The position numbers and the translations under genes are program-made. A stretch of DNA of 64,000 nt from Phreatobacter sp. Lineage in GTDB: Bacteria > Pseudomonadota > Alphaproteobacteria > Rhizobiales > Phreatobacteraceae. The stretch is from assembly GCF_016793595.1 (NCBI RefSeq), contig NZ_JAEULY010000004.1, forward strand, positions 310,001-374,000, in the 5' to 3' direction. The notes beneath the pieces were generated by a model. The model ran no database searches. It worked only from the letters and a program-made list of their open reading frames with translations, and was not told where the DNA came from. Below are positions 1 through 8,758 of this stretch, piece after piece; within the stretch, counting starts at the first letter, position 1; every line of letters starts with the position of its first letter.

Positions 1-961
1 CGCGCCGGTCGCCGATTTCTGACTGGCGCAGGAAGATGGTGAAGCGCGAACGCAGCTTTCCGGCCAGCGCCTGCGCCTCGCGGCCCGCAGCATCCGCCTC
101 GGCGGAGGTGCCGGTGGCGTCGTTGGCGGCGCGATCGATGGCCGCAGCCTCCGCCGAAACCGTCTCGATGAAGCGGGAGGTATCGGAAGCGGAGCGGGAG
201 ATCTCGCTGATCGTGGCGACCTGCTGGTCGACGGCGCTGGCGACCGAGGCGAAGACCGGCCGGATCGCCTCGACCGCCTCGGCGATCTGGTGAACGGCGC
301 CGATGGAAGCCTGGCTGTCGGACTGAAGCTGGGCGATACGGCGCGCGATCTCGTCGGTCGCCCGCTGCGTCTCCTGGCTGAGGTTCTTCACCTCGTTGGC
401 AACCACCGCGAAGCCCTTGCCAGCCTCCCCGGCGCGGGCGGCCTCGATGGTGGCGTTGAGGGCGAGCAGGTTTGTCTGCCGGGCGATCTTGGCGATCAGC
501 CCGACCACCTGGTCGATCTCGGTGGAGGAGGCGCGCAGGCTGTCGACGCTCCTTGACGCCGCGCCGGCCGCGGCGATGGCGCCCTGCGTCAGTTGCGTCG
601 CCTGATGGACCTGGCTGCCGATCTCGCCGGCGCTCTGAGCGAATTCCTCAGTCGCGGCCGCGAGTTGCCGCGAATTTTCGGTGGCGCTGGCGGTCATCTG
701 GTCGAGGGCGCGGGAGCGATCCCGGATGCCGGTCAGCGCGTGCATGGCAGCCGCAGTGCCGTCGTGGACGCGGTCGGCGGAGGCCGAGACGTCGCGGATC
801 ACCTTCATCAGATCGGACTCGACGAGGTCGAGCGTGTGGCGGACCTGCGCGATCCGGTGGCGCAGCAGTCCGGCCTCCGCGTCGGCCGCCGGCGCCTCGA
901 ACTCATGCACGACATCGCCGGGCGGCGCGGGCCGCCCCTTCAGCAACTGGCCAAAACCCAT
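1..961 (-). CDS. methyl-accepting chemotaxis protein, C-terminal signalling part (truncated by window edge)
   Basis: This is a chemoreceptor signalling protein that would couple to CheA/CheW. Reading from the ATG at 961 towards position 1 there are about 320 codons without a stop, so the 3' end lies outside the window. The hallmark is the receptor hairpin tip with [20 protein letters not shown] followed by [12 protein letters not shown]. The protein begins only about 45 residues before the helical bundle starts and shows no membrane segment or periplasmic domain, so it is probably a soluble, cytoplasmic-type receptor. The ATG at 961 begins MGFGQLLKG. An upstream ATG near 993 lies in another frame. 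It follows gph on the same strand across a 112-base gap that is AT-rich and could hold its promoter. Confidence 0.9.
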   Translation of the reverse strand, partial: MGFGQLLKGRPAPPGDVVHEFEAPAADAEAGLLRHRIAQVRHTLDLVESDLMKVIRDVSASADRVHDGTAAAMHALTGIRDRSRALDQMTASATENSRQLAAATEEFAQSAGEIGSQVHQATQLTQGAIAAAGAASRSVDSLRASSTEIDQVVGLIAKIARQTNLLALNATIEAARAGEAGKGFAVVANEVKNLSQETQRATDEIARRIAQLQSDSQASIGAVHQIAEAVEAIRPVFASVASAVDQQVATISEISRSASDTSRFIETVSAEAAAIDRAANDATGTSAEADAAGREAQALAGKLRSRFTIFLRQSEIGDRR

Positions 962-1073
962 CGGTCGTCCCCCGGCCGCCCTTCGTGGGGCAGGCACATT
1001 GCCGGCAGGCTAGTCGAACATGGTAAATAGCCACTTAAATGCAGATTTCTCCAAGATTTATCAGGCGAAAGTA

Positions 1074-1757
1074 TTACGCCATAGAAACGGGGGTCAGAAG
1101 GCGCGCCACGGCGGCCGGAAGCTCGTCGTAGTGGCCGATGATCGCATCGGGCCCGAGCTGTTCCAACGGGATCGCGGTATAGCCGCCGGCAAAACCGACG
1201 ACCGGCACGCCCGCTGCCTGCCCGGCCCGGATATCGGGCTCGGCATCGCCGACCATCACCGCGCGAGTGGAATCGCCGCCCGCGTCGCGGATGGTCATCA
1301 GCAGATGGCCGGGATCGGGCTTGCGCACCGGATAGGTGTCCGAACCCGAGATGAAGGCGAAGCGGCGGGTCATGTCGAGTTCGTCCAGCAGCAACTTTGC
1401 CAGACGCTGGATCTTGTTGGTGCAGACGGCAAGCACCATGCCCTCGGCCGCCAGCCTGTCGAGCGCCGCGAGGATGCCGGGGAAGGGCCGGCTGTCGCGC
1501 GCGATGCGCTTCTCGTAGGCTTCGACATAACGGTCGTAGACGCGCTCGACCTCGGCCGCTTCCCTGCCGCGCCCCTGGAGCCGCAGCGCCTTCTCGATCA
1601 TCGGCCTCATGCCATGACCGATCAGCTTCTTCGCCTCGTTCAGGTCGACCGGGTGCAATCCTTCTTCCTCGAGCAGCCACGACAGCGTGCCGATCAGGTC
1701 GGGATGGGTATCGACGAGCGTGCCGTCGAGGTCGAAAACGATGGTGGGGGCGGTCAT
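1074..1757 (-). CDS. gph: phosphoglycolate phosphatase, HAD superfamily
   Basis: This HAD hydrolase of 227 residues most likely dephosphorylates 2-phosphoglycolate, a product of Rubisco oxygenation or of DNA repair. Motif I is DLDGTL with nucleophile Asp9 and general acid Asp11. A helical cap follows, with LIGHGMRPMIEKAL typical of Gph. Motif III lies around VRKPDPGHLL and motif IV is VGDAEPDI. Length and motif order fit Gph. Other members of this HAD branch have different substrates, so the exact substrate is inferred. It is divergent from the aldehyde dehydrogenase at 1919, with 161 bases between the start codons. Confidence 0.85.
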   Translation of the reverse strand: MTAPTIVFDLDGTLVDTHPDLIGTLSWLLEEEGLHPVDLNEAKKLIGHGMRPMIEKALRLQGRGREAAEVERVYDRYVEAYEKRIARDSRPFPGILAALDRLAAEGMVLAVCTNKIQRLAKLLLDELDMTRRFAFISGSDTYPVRKPDPGHLLMTIRDAGGDSTRAVMVGDAEPDIRAGQAAGVPVVGFAGGYTAIPLEQLGPDAIIGHYDELPAAVARLLTPVSMA

Positions 1758-1918
1758 TGGTTCGGTCGGACCTTCCTGTCTCGCCCCCTCATGCCGGAAC
1801 CCGCCGCCCCTGTCACCCGGCGTCGCGCCTGCGGCCCCCTGCCCTGCGCGAAACGGGATGCGGCGGATCGGGGCGGATGATAGAAAGCGCGCCTCTCATT
1901 CCAGCCGCGGAGGCCATG

Positions 1919-3391
1919 ATGAACGCGCCCCTGAAGACCACGCCCCTGCCGCTCAAGGATCCGAGCCTCCTCAAGTCGCAGTGCTATGTGAACGGCGAAT
2001 GGGTCGGCTCTCCCGTCGATCCGGTCATCAACCCCGCCACCGGCCAGACCATCGGCCATGTACCGCGTCTCGGCGCGAAGGAAGCGGCCGAGGCCGTCGA
2101 CCATGCCGACAAGGCGTTCAAGCTCTGGTCGAAGAAGACCGCCAAGGAGCGCTCGAACATCCTGCGCAAGTGGTTCGACCTGATGATCGCCAACACCGAC
2201 GATCTCGGCCTGATCATGACCTCCGAGCAAGGCAAGCCGCTGGCCGAGGCCAAGGGCGAGGTCGCCTATGCCGCGTCCTTCGTCGAGTTCTTCGCCGAAG
2301 AGGCCCGCCGGGTCTATGGCGACATCGTGCCGACGCACCGCAACGACCACCGCGTGCTGGTCGCCAAACAGCCGATCGGCGTCTGCGCGGCCATCACGCC
2401 GTGGAATTTCCCGGCGGCGATGATCACCCGCAAATGCTCGCCGGCGATCTCGGTCGGCTGCACCATGGTCGTGAAGCCCGCGCCGGAGACGCCGCTGACC
2501 GCGCTGGCGTTGGCCGAGCTCGCCCACCGCGCCGGCCTGCCCGCCGGTGTCCTCAACATCATCACGGGCGACGCCGCCCCCATCGGCAAGACCTGGTGCG
2601 AGCACCCGACCGTCCGCTTCATCGGCTTCACCGGCTCGACGCCGGTCGGCAAGCTGCTGATGGCGCAGGCCGCCGCCACCGTGAAGCGCGTCGGCCTCGA
2701 ACTCGGCGGTAACGCGCCCTTCATCGTCTTCGACGACGCCGACATCGACGCGGCGGTCGAGGGCGCGATGATCTCCAAGTACCGCAACATGGGCCAGACC
2801 TGCGTCTGCGCCAACCGCATCTACGTGCAGGACAAGGTCCACGACGAATTCGTCGCCAAGTTCACCGCCAAGGTGCGCGAGCTGAAGGTCGGCAACGGCG
2901 TCGAGGCCGGCGTCATGCAGGGCCCGCTGATCAAGGCCGCCGCCATCGAGAAGGTCGAGGCGCATGTGAAGGATGCCGTCGCCAAGGGCGGCAAGATCGA
3001 AACCGGCGGCAAGCGCTCCGACCTCGGCTTCACCTTCTTCGAGCCGACCGTCATCTCCGGCGTGACCTCCGACATGCAGGTGACCCGCGAGGAGACCTTC
3101 GGCCCGGTCGCGCCGATCTACCGGTTCAAGACCGAGGACGAGGCCGTCGCGCTCGCCAACGCCACGCAGTTCGGCCTTGCCAGCTACTTCTATGGCCGCG
3201 ATGTCGGCCGCATCTTCCGGGTCGCCGAGGCGCTCGAATACGGCATGGTCGGCATCAATACCGGCCTCGTCGGCGTCGATATCGCGCCCTTCGGCGGCGT
3301 GAAGGAATCCGGCATCGGCCGCGAGGGGTCGCATTACGGTCTCGACGAGTTCATCGAGATCAAGCTGATGATGCTCGGCGGCATCCAGTAA
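1919..3391 (+). CDS. gabD: NAD(P)-dependent aldehyde dehydrogenase, succinate-semialdehyde dehydrogenase type
   Basis: This is a cytosolic aldehyde dehydrogenase of 490 residues in the GabD branch, which oxidises succinate semialdehyde to succinate in GABA breakdown. Visible motifs are the nucleotide-binding ITPWNFPAAMITRK segment, FTGSTPVGKLL, catalytic Glu261 in LELGGNAPF and catalytic Cys295 in NMGQTCVCANR. The end reads PFGGVKESGIGREGS, typical of GabD. The open frame runs far upstream, but a GGAGG at 1909-1913 fixes the start: it is 5 bases before the ATG at 1919 and only 2 before the ATG at 1916. A strong intrinsic terminator follows. No GABA transaminase is next to it, so the physiological aldehyde is not proven. 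Confidence 0.9.
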   Translation: MNAPLKTTPLPLKDPSLLKSQCYVNGEWVGSPVDPVINPATGQTIGHVPRLGAKEAAEAVDHADKAFKLWSKKTAKERSNILRKWFDLMIANTDDLGLIMTSEQGKPLAEAKGEVAYAASFVEFFAEEARRVYGDIVPTHRNDHRVLVAKQPIGVCAAITPWNFPAAMITRKCSPAISVGCTMVVKPAPETPLTALALAELAHRAGLPAGVLNIITGDAAPIGKTWCEHPTVRFIGFTGSTPVGKLLMAQAAATVKRVGLELGGNAPFIVFDDADIDAAVEGAMISKYRNMGQTCVCANRIYVQDKVHDEFVAKFTAKVRELKVGNGVEAGVMQGPLIKAAAIEKVEAHVKDAVAKGGKIETGGKRSDLGFTFFEPTVISGVTSDMQVTREETFGPVAPIYRFKTEDEAVALANATQFGLASYFYGRDVGRIFRVAEALEYGMVGINTGLVGVDIAPFGGVKESGIGREGSHYGLDEFIEIKLMMLGGIQ

Positions 3392-3414
3392 CGCGGCACG
3401 GGTCGCGGATTTCG

Positions 3415-3444
3415 GGGCGGCGTCGCGAGGCGCCGCCCTTTTTT
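3415..3444 (+). terminator. intrinsic terminator after gabD
   Basis: An eight-base GC stem GGGCGGCG (3415-3422) pairs with CGCCGCCC (3431-3438) across an eight-base loop and is followed at once by six T residues (3439-3444). It lies 24 bases past the gabD stop and separates it from the convergent glycosyltransferase gene. Confidence 0.9.
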
Positions 3445-3456
3445 CGCTGCACCGCG

Positions 3457-4995
3457 TCAGCGCGCCACGGCGACGCTCACCGGCGCGCGCGATCTCAGCC
3501 CCTTCGCCGGCACGATGACGAGGTCGAGTTCAGGCCGGCCTCCCCGGCCGATGGAGACGCGCTCCGGCTCGCCGATCACCACGAACTGGCTTTGCAGCGC
3601 CTGCTGCTGGCGCGCCCATGTGCCGGCAAGGGCCACGATGAGGATGTCCGCGCCGAGATAGGCCCGCTGGACCTGCCGGAAGGCGAAGCCGCGCGGGTCG
3701 GGGCCGATGACCATGACGTCGGCGCGGTCGCCCACGGCGAGGTCGATCTTGCCACCCTCGTTCCAGGTCAGCGCGACGACGACCGGACCCGATCTCGGGC
3801 CGACGCCGCGCGCGACGAGCAGCGGGCGCAATTCCGTCCAGTTGAAGGCGTCGATGGTCGGGTCGGCCCGCACCGGCACGCCGAAGCGGGTGAGGATGCC
3901 GGTCGCACCGATCCCGCCGATGACCAGCGGCAGGGCCACGGCAAGGCCGAGGCACCATTTCGCCCAGGCGCCCGGCGACGGACTGGCGTCGGGGTTGGCG
4001 ACCATCCATGCGCCGAGCAGGGGAAAGACGAAGAACCAGCCGGGCATGGGCCAGTGCGGCAGCGCCCAGCCCGACCAGAGCGACTGCACCGTGAAATAGA
4101 GGATCGTCGGCGCGGCCAGCGACAGGCAGAACAACACGCGCGGCTCGCGCAGGCGGGCAAAGCTGGCACCGAAAATGGTGGCGAGCGGCACGGCGATCCA
4201 GGGCGCCAGCCAGACGAACTGGCCGGCCAGCATCTGCGCGAAGGCGGCGAGCGTCAGCCCCCTGCCCCCGCCGCGCCCGGCCTGGAACTTCAGCGAGGCC
4301 CAGTCGTTGGCAAGGTTCCAGATGACGATGGGCGAGACGCAGAGAGCGGCCACCAGCGCACCGATGTAGGGAGCCGGATGGACGAGCCAGCGCCGATGCT
4401 CGGTGGCGATCAGGAAGACCGCCAGCCCGGCAATGACGAAGACCGCCGAGTATTTGGAGAGACCCGCAAGGCCGAAGCAGAGCCCCGCGAGCAGCCATGA
4501 GCGCCACGGCGACGGAGCCTCGTCCTCCGCGGGGAAGAACAGCCGCGCCAGCGCCAGCATGCCGCCCGCGAGGAAAAACAGCAGCGGCCCGTCCGGCACG
4601 ATCCATGTGCCCGGCGACGCCAGAAAGAACAGCGAACAGTTCAGCGCCAGAACGGACCAGACGGCCGGCCAGCCGCCGAACAGCCGCTCGGTCAGGCGGA
4701 ACATCAGCCATGACGTGCCGGCGAACATGACGATGAACGGCAGCCGCACGGCCCAGGTCGTGCCGAAGATCAGCATCGAGGCATGGGCCAGCCACAGATG
4801 CAGCGGCGGATGGTCGAAATAGGAGAGAGCGACGTGACGCGCCTGCCCCAGCGTGTAGCTCTCATCAACGCCGAAACCGAGCATGGCGGCGAAGGCGATG
4901 CGCAGCGCCGTGAATCCGGCGATCAGCGCCAGCGTGGCGCGCGCGGGATCTGCCGGCAGGCGGGCGAAGGGCGTGGCGGTCGCGGCGGCGCTCAT
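3457..4995 (-). CDS. glycosyltransferase family 39 / ArnT-like integral membrane protein
   Basis: The product has 512 residues and is a polytopic membrane glycosyltransferase of the PMT/ArnT type, expected to move a sugar from a polyprenyl-phosphate donor to a periplasmic acceptor. The first periplasmic loop carries the family acidic pair in GVDESY (Asp44, Glu45) followed by the DHPP motif (61-64). About ten or more hydrophobic segments follow, then a soluble C-terminal domain from about residue 385. The acceptor (lipid A, protein or glycan) cannot be read from the sequence. It lies 18 bases downstream of the LysE-type exporter on the same strand, so the two may be cotranscribed. Confidence 0.82.
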   Translation of the reverse strand: MSAAATATPFARLPADPARATLALIAGFTALRIAFAAMLGFGVDESYTLGQARHVALSYFDHPPLHLWLAHASMLIFGTTWAVRLPFIVMFAGTSWLMFRLTERLFGGWPAVWSVLALNCSLFFLASPGTWIVPDGPLLFFLAGGMLALARLFFPAEDEAPSPWRSWLLAGLCFGLAGLSKYSAVFVIAGLAVFLIATEHRRWLVHPAPYIGALVAALCVSPIVIWNLANDWASLKFQAGRGGGRGLTLAAFAQMLAGQFVWLAPWIAVPLATIFGASFARLREPRVLFCLSLAAPTILYFTVQSLWSGWALPHWPMPGWFFVFPLLGAWMVANPDASPSPGAWAKWCLGLAVALPLVIGGIGATGILTRFGVPVRADPTIDAFNWTELRPLLVARGVGPRSGPVVVALTWNEGGKIDLAVGDRADVMVIGPDPRGFAFRQVQRAYLGADILIVALAGTWARQQQALQSQFVVIGEPERVSIGRGGRPELDLVIVPAKGLRSRAPVSVAVAR

Positions 4996-5013
4996 GCCGC
5001 GCGGCTTAGCGGA

Positions 5014-5646
5014 TCATGCGCGCCCGCGATAGCTCTGCACCGCATCCGTCACCGACTTGGCGCCGAACAGGACGAAGGTGAGACCGACGAGCCGCGTGAC
5101 GATCAGCCCGCGCGTCATGAAGAAGCGCCTGACCGCCGGCAGGCCGGCGACGGCGACCAGGATCACGTCGGCGAGGATGAAGCCGAGGAAGGCGACCATC
5201 ATGACCAGCGGCGCCATGTCCCAGGTCAGCAGGCCCGAATAGTGGCCGACCAGCACCGTGAACATGGCGACCGACACCGGATAGGCCTTCGGATTGGTGA
5301 TGCCGAACACGAGGCCGGCCAGCAGCGGATGTCGGCCGCCGATGACCGTCGTGCCGGAGGCCTCCTTCGCCAGCATGGCCTTGACGCCAAGGAAGATCAG
5401 ATAGGCGCCGCAGACGATGCCCAGCGTCTCGAACAGCAGGGGTCCGAGCTGGTTGACGCCGACGATGGCGGCGAGAGCCAGCGTGCCCCAGAGCACGTCG
5501 CCGACGAGATGACCGGTGACGAACCAGGTGCCGGACATGCGCCCCTCCTTCGCAGCCAGCGCGAAGAGCGCGAGGAAGGCCGGCCCCGGCGTCAGGACGT
5601 AGATCATCGCCGCGGCGAGGGTCGCGAAGAAAAGGCCGAAGGTCAT
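5014..5646 (-). CDS. LysE/RhtB family amino-acid exporter
   Basis: A membrane exporter of 210 residues with the LysE/RhtB fold and five to six hydrophobic helices. The N-terminal family motif is TPGPAFLALFALAAKEGR, and the mid-protein GITNPKAYPVSVAMF matches the conserved NPK region. Such proteins export basic amino acids, homoserine lactone, threonine or related solutes; the substrate here is unknown. The open frame extends 27 codons further upstream, but the ATG at 5646 opens MTFGLFFATL, which is where the family normally begins. It is the likely first gene of a short minus-strand unit with the glycosyltransferase. Confidence 0.85.
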   Translation of the reverse strand: MTFGLFFATLAAAMIYVLTPGPAFLALFALAAKEGRMSGTWFVTGHLVGDVLWGTLALAAIVGVNQLGPLLFETLGIVCGAYLIFLGVKAMLAKEASGTTVIGGRHPLLAGLVFGITNPKAYPVSVAMFTVLVGHYSGLLTWDMAPLVMMVAFLGFILADVILVAVAGLPAVRRFFMTRGLIVTRLVGLTFVLFGAKSVTDAVQSYRGRA

Positions 5647-5799
5647 GGGACGGCGCGGCTCCGAAAGGTTCGGCCGCCACCGGAACATGCATGGCCGTGC
5701 CCTGTCAAAAGCCGCTTGCAGGGTCACTCCGGTGAGCGGACTTTGCTATAAGGATCAGACAAGCAGGAGCGCGGAATTGCCGTGCTGGAGGACACGCCC

Positions 5800-6150
5800 A
5801 TGATCGCGATCATCTTCGAGGTGCGGCCGGCCGACGGGCGCAAGGAGGCCTATCTCGACATCGCCGCCAAGCTGCGCGTGGAGCTGGAGAAGATCGACGG
5901 CTTCATCGCGGTCGAGCGATTCCAGAGCATCACCGATCCCGGCAAGATGCTGTCGCTCTCGACCTTCCGCGACGAAGCGGCGGTGACGGCCTGGCGCAAC
6001 CACCCGATGCACCGCTCGGCGCAGGCAGCCGGCCGATCCGGCGTCTTCGCGGGATACCGGCTGCGCGTCGCCTCGATCATCCGCGACTACGGCATGGAGG
6101 AGAACCGCGATGAAGCGCCGGGCGACAGCCGGGCGCTCCATCACGCGTGA
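5800..6150 (+). CDS. antibiotic biosynthesis monooxygenase (ABM)-fold protein
   Basis: A small protein of 116 residues with the dimeric alpha+beta-barrel ABM fold. It opens with MIAIIFEVRPADGRKEAYLD and continues with DGFIAVERFQSITDPGKMLSL and TAWRNHPMHRSAQ, the pattern of putative quinol or haem-type monooxygenases. No cofactor ligands can be assigned with certainty. The ATG at 5800 is preceded by GGAGGA at 5787-5792 with 7 bases spacing, so I use it rather than the GTG at 5782. It ends 6 bases before the convergent binding-protein gene. Confidence 0.78.
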   Translation: MIAIIFEVRPADGRKEAYLDIAAKLRVELEKIDGFIAVERFQSITDPGKMLSLSTFRDEAAVTAWRNHPMHRSAQAAGRSGVFAGYRLRVASIIRDYGMEENRDEAPGDSRALHHA

Positions 6151-6156
6151 GTCGCA

Positions 6157-7149
6157 TCAGTTCTGCAGCTTGATCTGCGCGGTATCGATGATCTGCTTGA
6201 ACTTGGCCATCTCGCTCACCGACTTCTGCCGCATCTGATCGGGCGTCGAGGGGGTCGATTCCGCGCCCATCTCCTCGAAGCGCTTCACCACGGCGGGCTC
6301 GGCGAGAACCTCCTGCAGCGCCTTCGACAGCCGCTCGCAGATTTCCTTCGGGGTGCCCTTGGGCGCGACGAAGCCGTTCCACGAGGTGATGTCGAAGCCC
6401 GGCAGCGTGTCCGCGAGAGCCGGAATTTCCGGCGCGATGGCGGCGCGCTTCAGCGAGGTGACCGCGAAGCCACGGAGCGCGCCCGACTTGTAGTGCGGAT
6501 AGGGCGAGGTGAAATTGTCGAAGGAGAGCTTGACCTCGCCGGTGATCAGGCCCTGCACGAGGCCTGCCGAGGAGCGGAACGGCACGTGCGTCATGCGCGT
6601 GCCGGTCAGCTGCATGAACAACTCACCTGACAGGTGGATCGACGTGCCGATCCCGGACGAGCCGAAATTCTCCTTGCCGGGATTGGCCTTCAGATAGGCG
6701 ATGAACTCGGGCAGCGTCTGGGCGGGCACCGAGGGATGCACGCACATGAAATTCGGCTGCGACGAGGACAGCGACAGGAACTCGAAATCGTCGAGCGGCT
6801 TGAAGGGCAGCCGATCCCCGTACAGATTCGGGTTGATGCCATGGTTGGCGATCGTGGTCATGCCGATCGTATAGCCGTCATTGGACGCGCGGGCGGTCGC
6901 CGCGACGCCGACATTGCCGCCGGCGCCGGCCTTGTTCTCGATCACGAAGCTCTGGCCGAGCTTGACCGACAGGCGCTCGCAGACGATGCGGCCGATCACG
7001 TCGGTCGATCCGCCCGCGCCGAACGGCACGATGCAGGTCACCGGACGCGCCGGGTAGCTCTGGGCAAATCCTTCCGACGCCACGAAGGGCGCGGCACCGG
7101 CGCCCGCCGCGATTTTGAGCGCGGTACGCCTGGAGATCGAAGTCGTCAT
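6157..7149 (-). CDS. Bug/TctC-family tripartite tricarboxylate transporter binding protein
   Basis: A periplasmic solute receptor of 330 residues from the large Bug (TctC) family, which binds carboxylates and related small acids for TctAB-type permeases. It has a Tat-like or Sec signal (MTTSISRRTALKIAAGAGAA, cleavage probably after GFAQ), then YPARPVTCIVPFGAGGSTD and later YKSGALRGFAVTSL, all family hallmarks. A GGGGGAA sequence just before the ATG at 7149 supports that start over the longer frame. No TctA or TctB permease gene is nearby, so it is an orphan receptor, a common state for this family. The ligand is unknown. Confidence 0.88.
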   Translation of the reverse strand: MTTSISRRTALKIAAGAGAAPFVASEGFAQSYPARPVTCIVPFGAGGSTDVIGRIVCERLSVKLGQSFVIENKAGAGGNVGVAATARASNDGYTIGMTTIANHGINPNLYGDRLPFKPLDDFEFLSLSSSQPNFMCVHPSVPAQTLPEFIAYLKANPGKENFGSSGIGTSIHLSGELFMQLTGTRMTHVPFRSSAGLVQGLITGEVKLSFDNFTSPYPHYKSGALRGFAVTSLKRAAIAPEIPALADTLPGFDITSWNGFVAPKGTPKEICERLSKALQEVLAEPAVVKRFEEMGAESTPSTPDQMRQKSVSEMAKFKQIIDTAQIKLQN

Positions 7150-7276
7150 GTTTCCCCCTATGGAACTGATCCGGTCGCGGCCTTGGTGCCGTCGTTGGGG
7201 GGAAACTAGCACGCAAGTTCGCGACTTCAACCGCCCGGCCGCCCCGACCACGGCGCCCGGGGGCACCCGAACCGCG

Positions 7277-8281
7277 TCAGTCGAGCGGGCGCAGCTGCCG
7301 TGGCAGGGCAGCAAGATCGGCTTCCAACTCGCCGATCCGGGCGCGCAGGGCCGATTCGGCCTCGGTGCGGTTGGTGAACTCGGCGGTGTCGACGACGAAT
7401 TTCTCGCCGCGCAGGAAGCCGGACTTCTTCACCGTCACGCCATTGGCGCGCAGGTCGTCGAGGACCTTCTGCGCCGCCGTGATCTTGGCGTTGATGCCCT
7501 TGTTGTGCTCCAGCGAGGTCTCGCGGTCGCGGGCGCGCTGCTCGCCGGCCAGCTTGTCGTTGCGCACCTTGATGCGCGCCTTGTAATCGGCCTGGTCGAG
7601 CCATTCCGTGCGCTGGCATACGAGCAGGAGCGAGGCCGTCGTGCCGGCCGCCCAGCCGAGGCCGAAAGCGCCGAGCACGGCTTCCGCCTCGCGGCGGTTG
7701 CCCTGGCGGACGACCTTCTGGTGCTCGTGATAGGTCAGGCTCTTGTCGAGCGGGACGACCATCTTGATCTCCCACTGGTCCTGATTGAGCTCGGCGATGA
7801 CCTGGTCGAAGCGACGGGAAATGTCGCCGACATCAACTGTCACGGCGCCGAGGCTCCATTCCTTGTCGCCCTCGGTCTTGGCCCAGGAGGGGAACAGGTC
7901 GACGGTGAACTGCTTGGTCTCGATCCACGGGATCATCGGGGCGTTCTCGGCATTCGCGGAAACTGGGGCGTATTGGGCGGCGGGCATAGGCGACGGCGGC
8001 ACGGGATCCGTCTCGGCCGGGTGCTGGAGCGTGAAACCGTCGACGATGGCCTCGGTCTCGTCATCGGCCGCGGCGCGCTGCTGGGAAAAGCCGTCGAGCG
8101 CGGCGGCCAGTTCGTCGAGCTTGGCGCGATCCTCGGGCGGCAGGTCCGCGGCGGCGCGATCCGCCGGCGAACCGTCGGCGGGCTTCGGATCACCGGCCCT
8201 GGCGGGCTCTTGAGCCTCCGGCGGCCGCGAGCCCGTCGAGGTAGCGCTTCCAGATGGCGTCGCGGTCACGTCCGAGCTCAT
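7277..8281 (-). CDS. hypothetical protein with central W-rich domain and C-terminal coiled coil
   Basis: I do not recognise this protein of 334 residues. Residues 1-115 are Pro/Ala/Asp-rich and probably disordered. Residues 118-240 look globular, with FTVDLFPSWAKTEGDKEWSL and AELNQDQWEIKMVVPL, and a short hydrophobic stretch AVLGAFGLGWAAGTTASLLL. The rest (about 245-330) is charged and helical, consistent with a coiled coil ending in RIGELEADLAALPRQL. It overlaps the 3' end of the DUF971 gene by 92 bases on the same strand if the ATG at 8281 is used. The next in-frame ATG would give MPAAQYAPVS near residue 98, so the real start may lie within or after the disordered part. Confidence 0.6.
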   Translation of the reverse strand: MSSDVTATPSGSATSTGSRPPEAQEPARAGDPKPADGSPADRAAADLPPEDRAKLDELAAALDGFSQQRAAADDETEAIVDGFTLQHPAETDPVPPSPMPAAQYAPVSANAENAPMIPWIETKQFTVDLFPSWAKTEGDKEWSLGAVTVDVGDISRRFDQVIAELNQDQWEIKMVVPLDKSLTYHEHQKVVRQGNRREAEAVLGAFGLGWAAGTTASLLLVCQRTEWLDQADYKARIKVRNDKLAGEQRARDRETSLEHNKGINAKITAAQKVLDDLRANGVTVKKSGFLRGEKFVVDTAEFTNRTEAESALRARIGELEADLAALPRQLRPLD

Positions 8282-8594
8282 AGAGATAATCCCATGAATA
8301 GATGCCGGTGGAGTGCATGTCGTCGAAGCTGAGGCGCACCGCGTAGTGACCCACGCGGTCGATGCCGATCAGTTGGACGTCCTGCTTGCCACCGATATAT
8401 TTGCGTTCCGCCGGCGAATGGCCCTGAACCTCCGCCGACGGGCTCTCGACGCGCAGATATTCGGCATCGAGGGCGAAAATATGCCCGTCATCAAAGCTGA
8501 CAGTCAGGCGACGGCGGTCTGCAGAGAGGCGCAGTTCGACCGGCCATGCGTGATGGCTGCCCGTCGCGCTCTCGACCGCGCTGATCTCCGCCAT
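8190..8594 (-). CDS. DUF971 family protein (gamma-butyrobetaine hydroxylase-like N-terminal domain)
   Basis: The product has 134 residues and matches DUF971: WPVELRLSADRRRLTVSFDD, LRVESPSAEVQGHSP, KYIGGKQDVQLIGIDRVGHY and FDDMHSTGIYSWDYLYELG. The same fold forms the N-terminal domain of gamma-butyrobetaine dioxygenase and is fused to Mrp/ApbC ATPases in some bacteria, which suggests a link to iron-sulfur proteins, but no biochemical role is established. It is divergent from moaA, whose product carries two Fe-S clusters; the start codons are 164 bases apart. I infer a shared regulatory region from position only. Confidence 0.85.
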   Translation of the reverse strand: MAEISAVESATGSHHAWPVELRLSADRRRLTVSFDDGHIFALDAEYLRVESPSAEVQGHSPAERKYIGGKQDVQLIGIDRVGHYAVRLSFDDMHSTGIYSWDYLYELGRDRDAIWKRYLDGLAAAGGSRARQGR

Positions 8595-8758
8595 GGGGGC
8601 CTCTCCGTGCCGGATCGATGCAACCGATCAGGACTGGTAGCTGGTTCTCCCGGCATCTTCAACGCTGGCGGACGTGACGAACGCGGCAAGGTCACCTAAA
8701 TAGAACAATGACAGGGCGCGCCCGGCCCGCTGGTCCGGCCGCCCCTTGGAAGCCTGCC

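Noticed and set aside
1754..3334. 526-codon minus-strand frame opposite gabD
   Set aside because: Antisense shadow with Asp/Gly/His-rich translation and no domain.
8595..8758. Possible molybdenum cofactor riboswitch before moaA
   Set aside because: I could not find the conserved motif or a convincing fold; the region is short and shared with the divergent gene.
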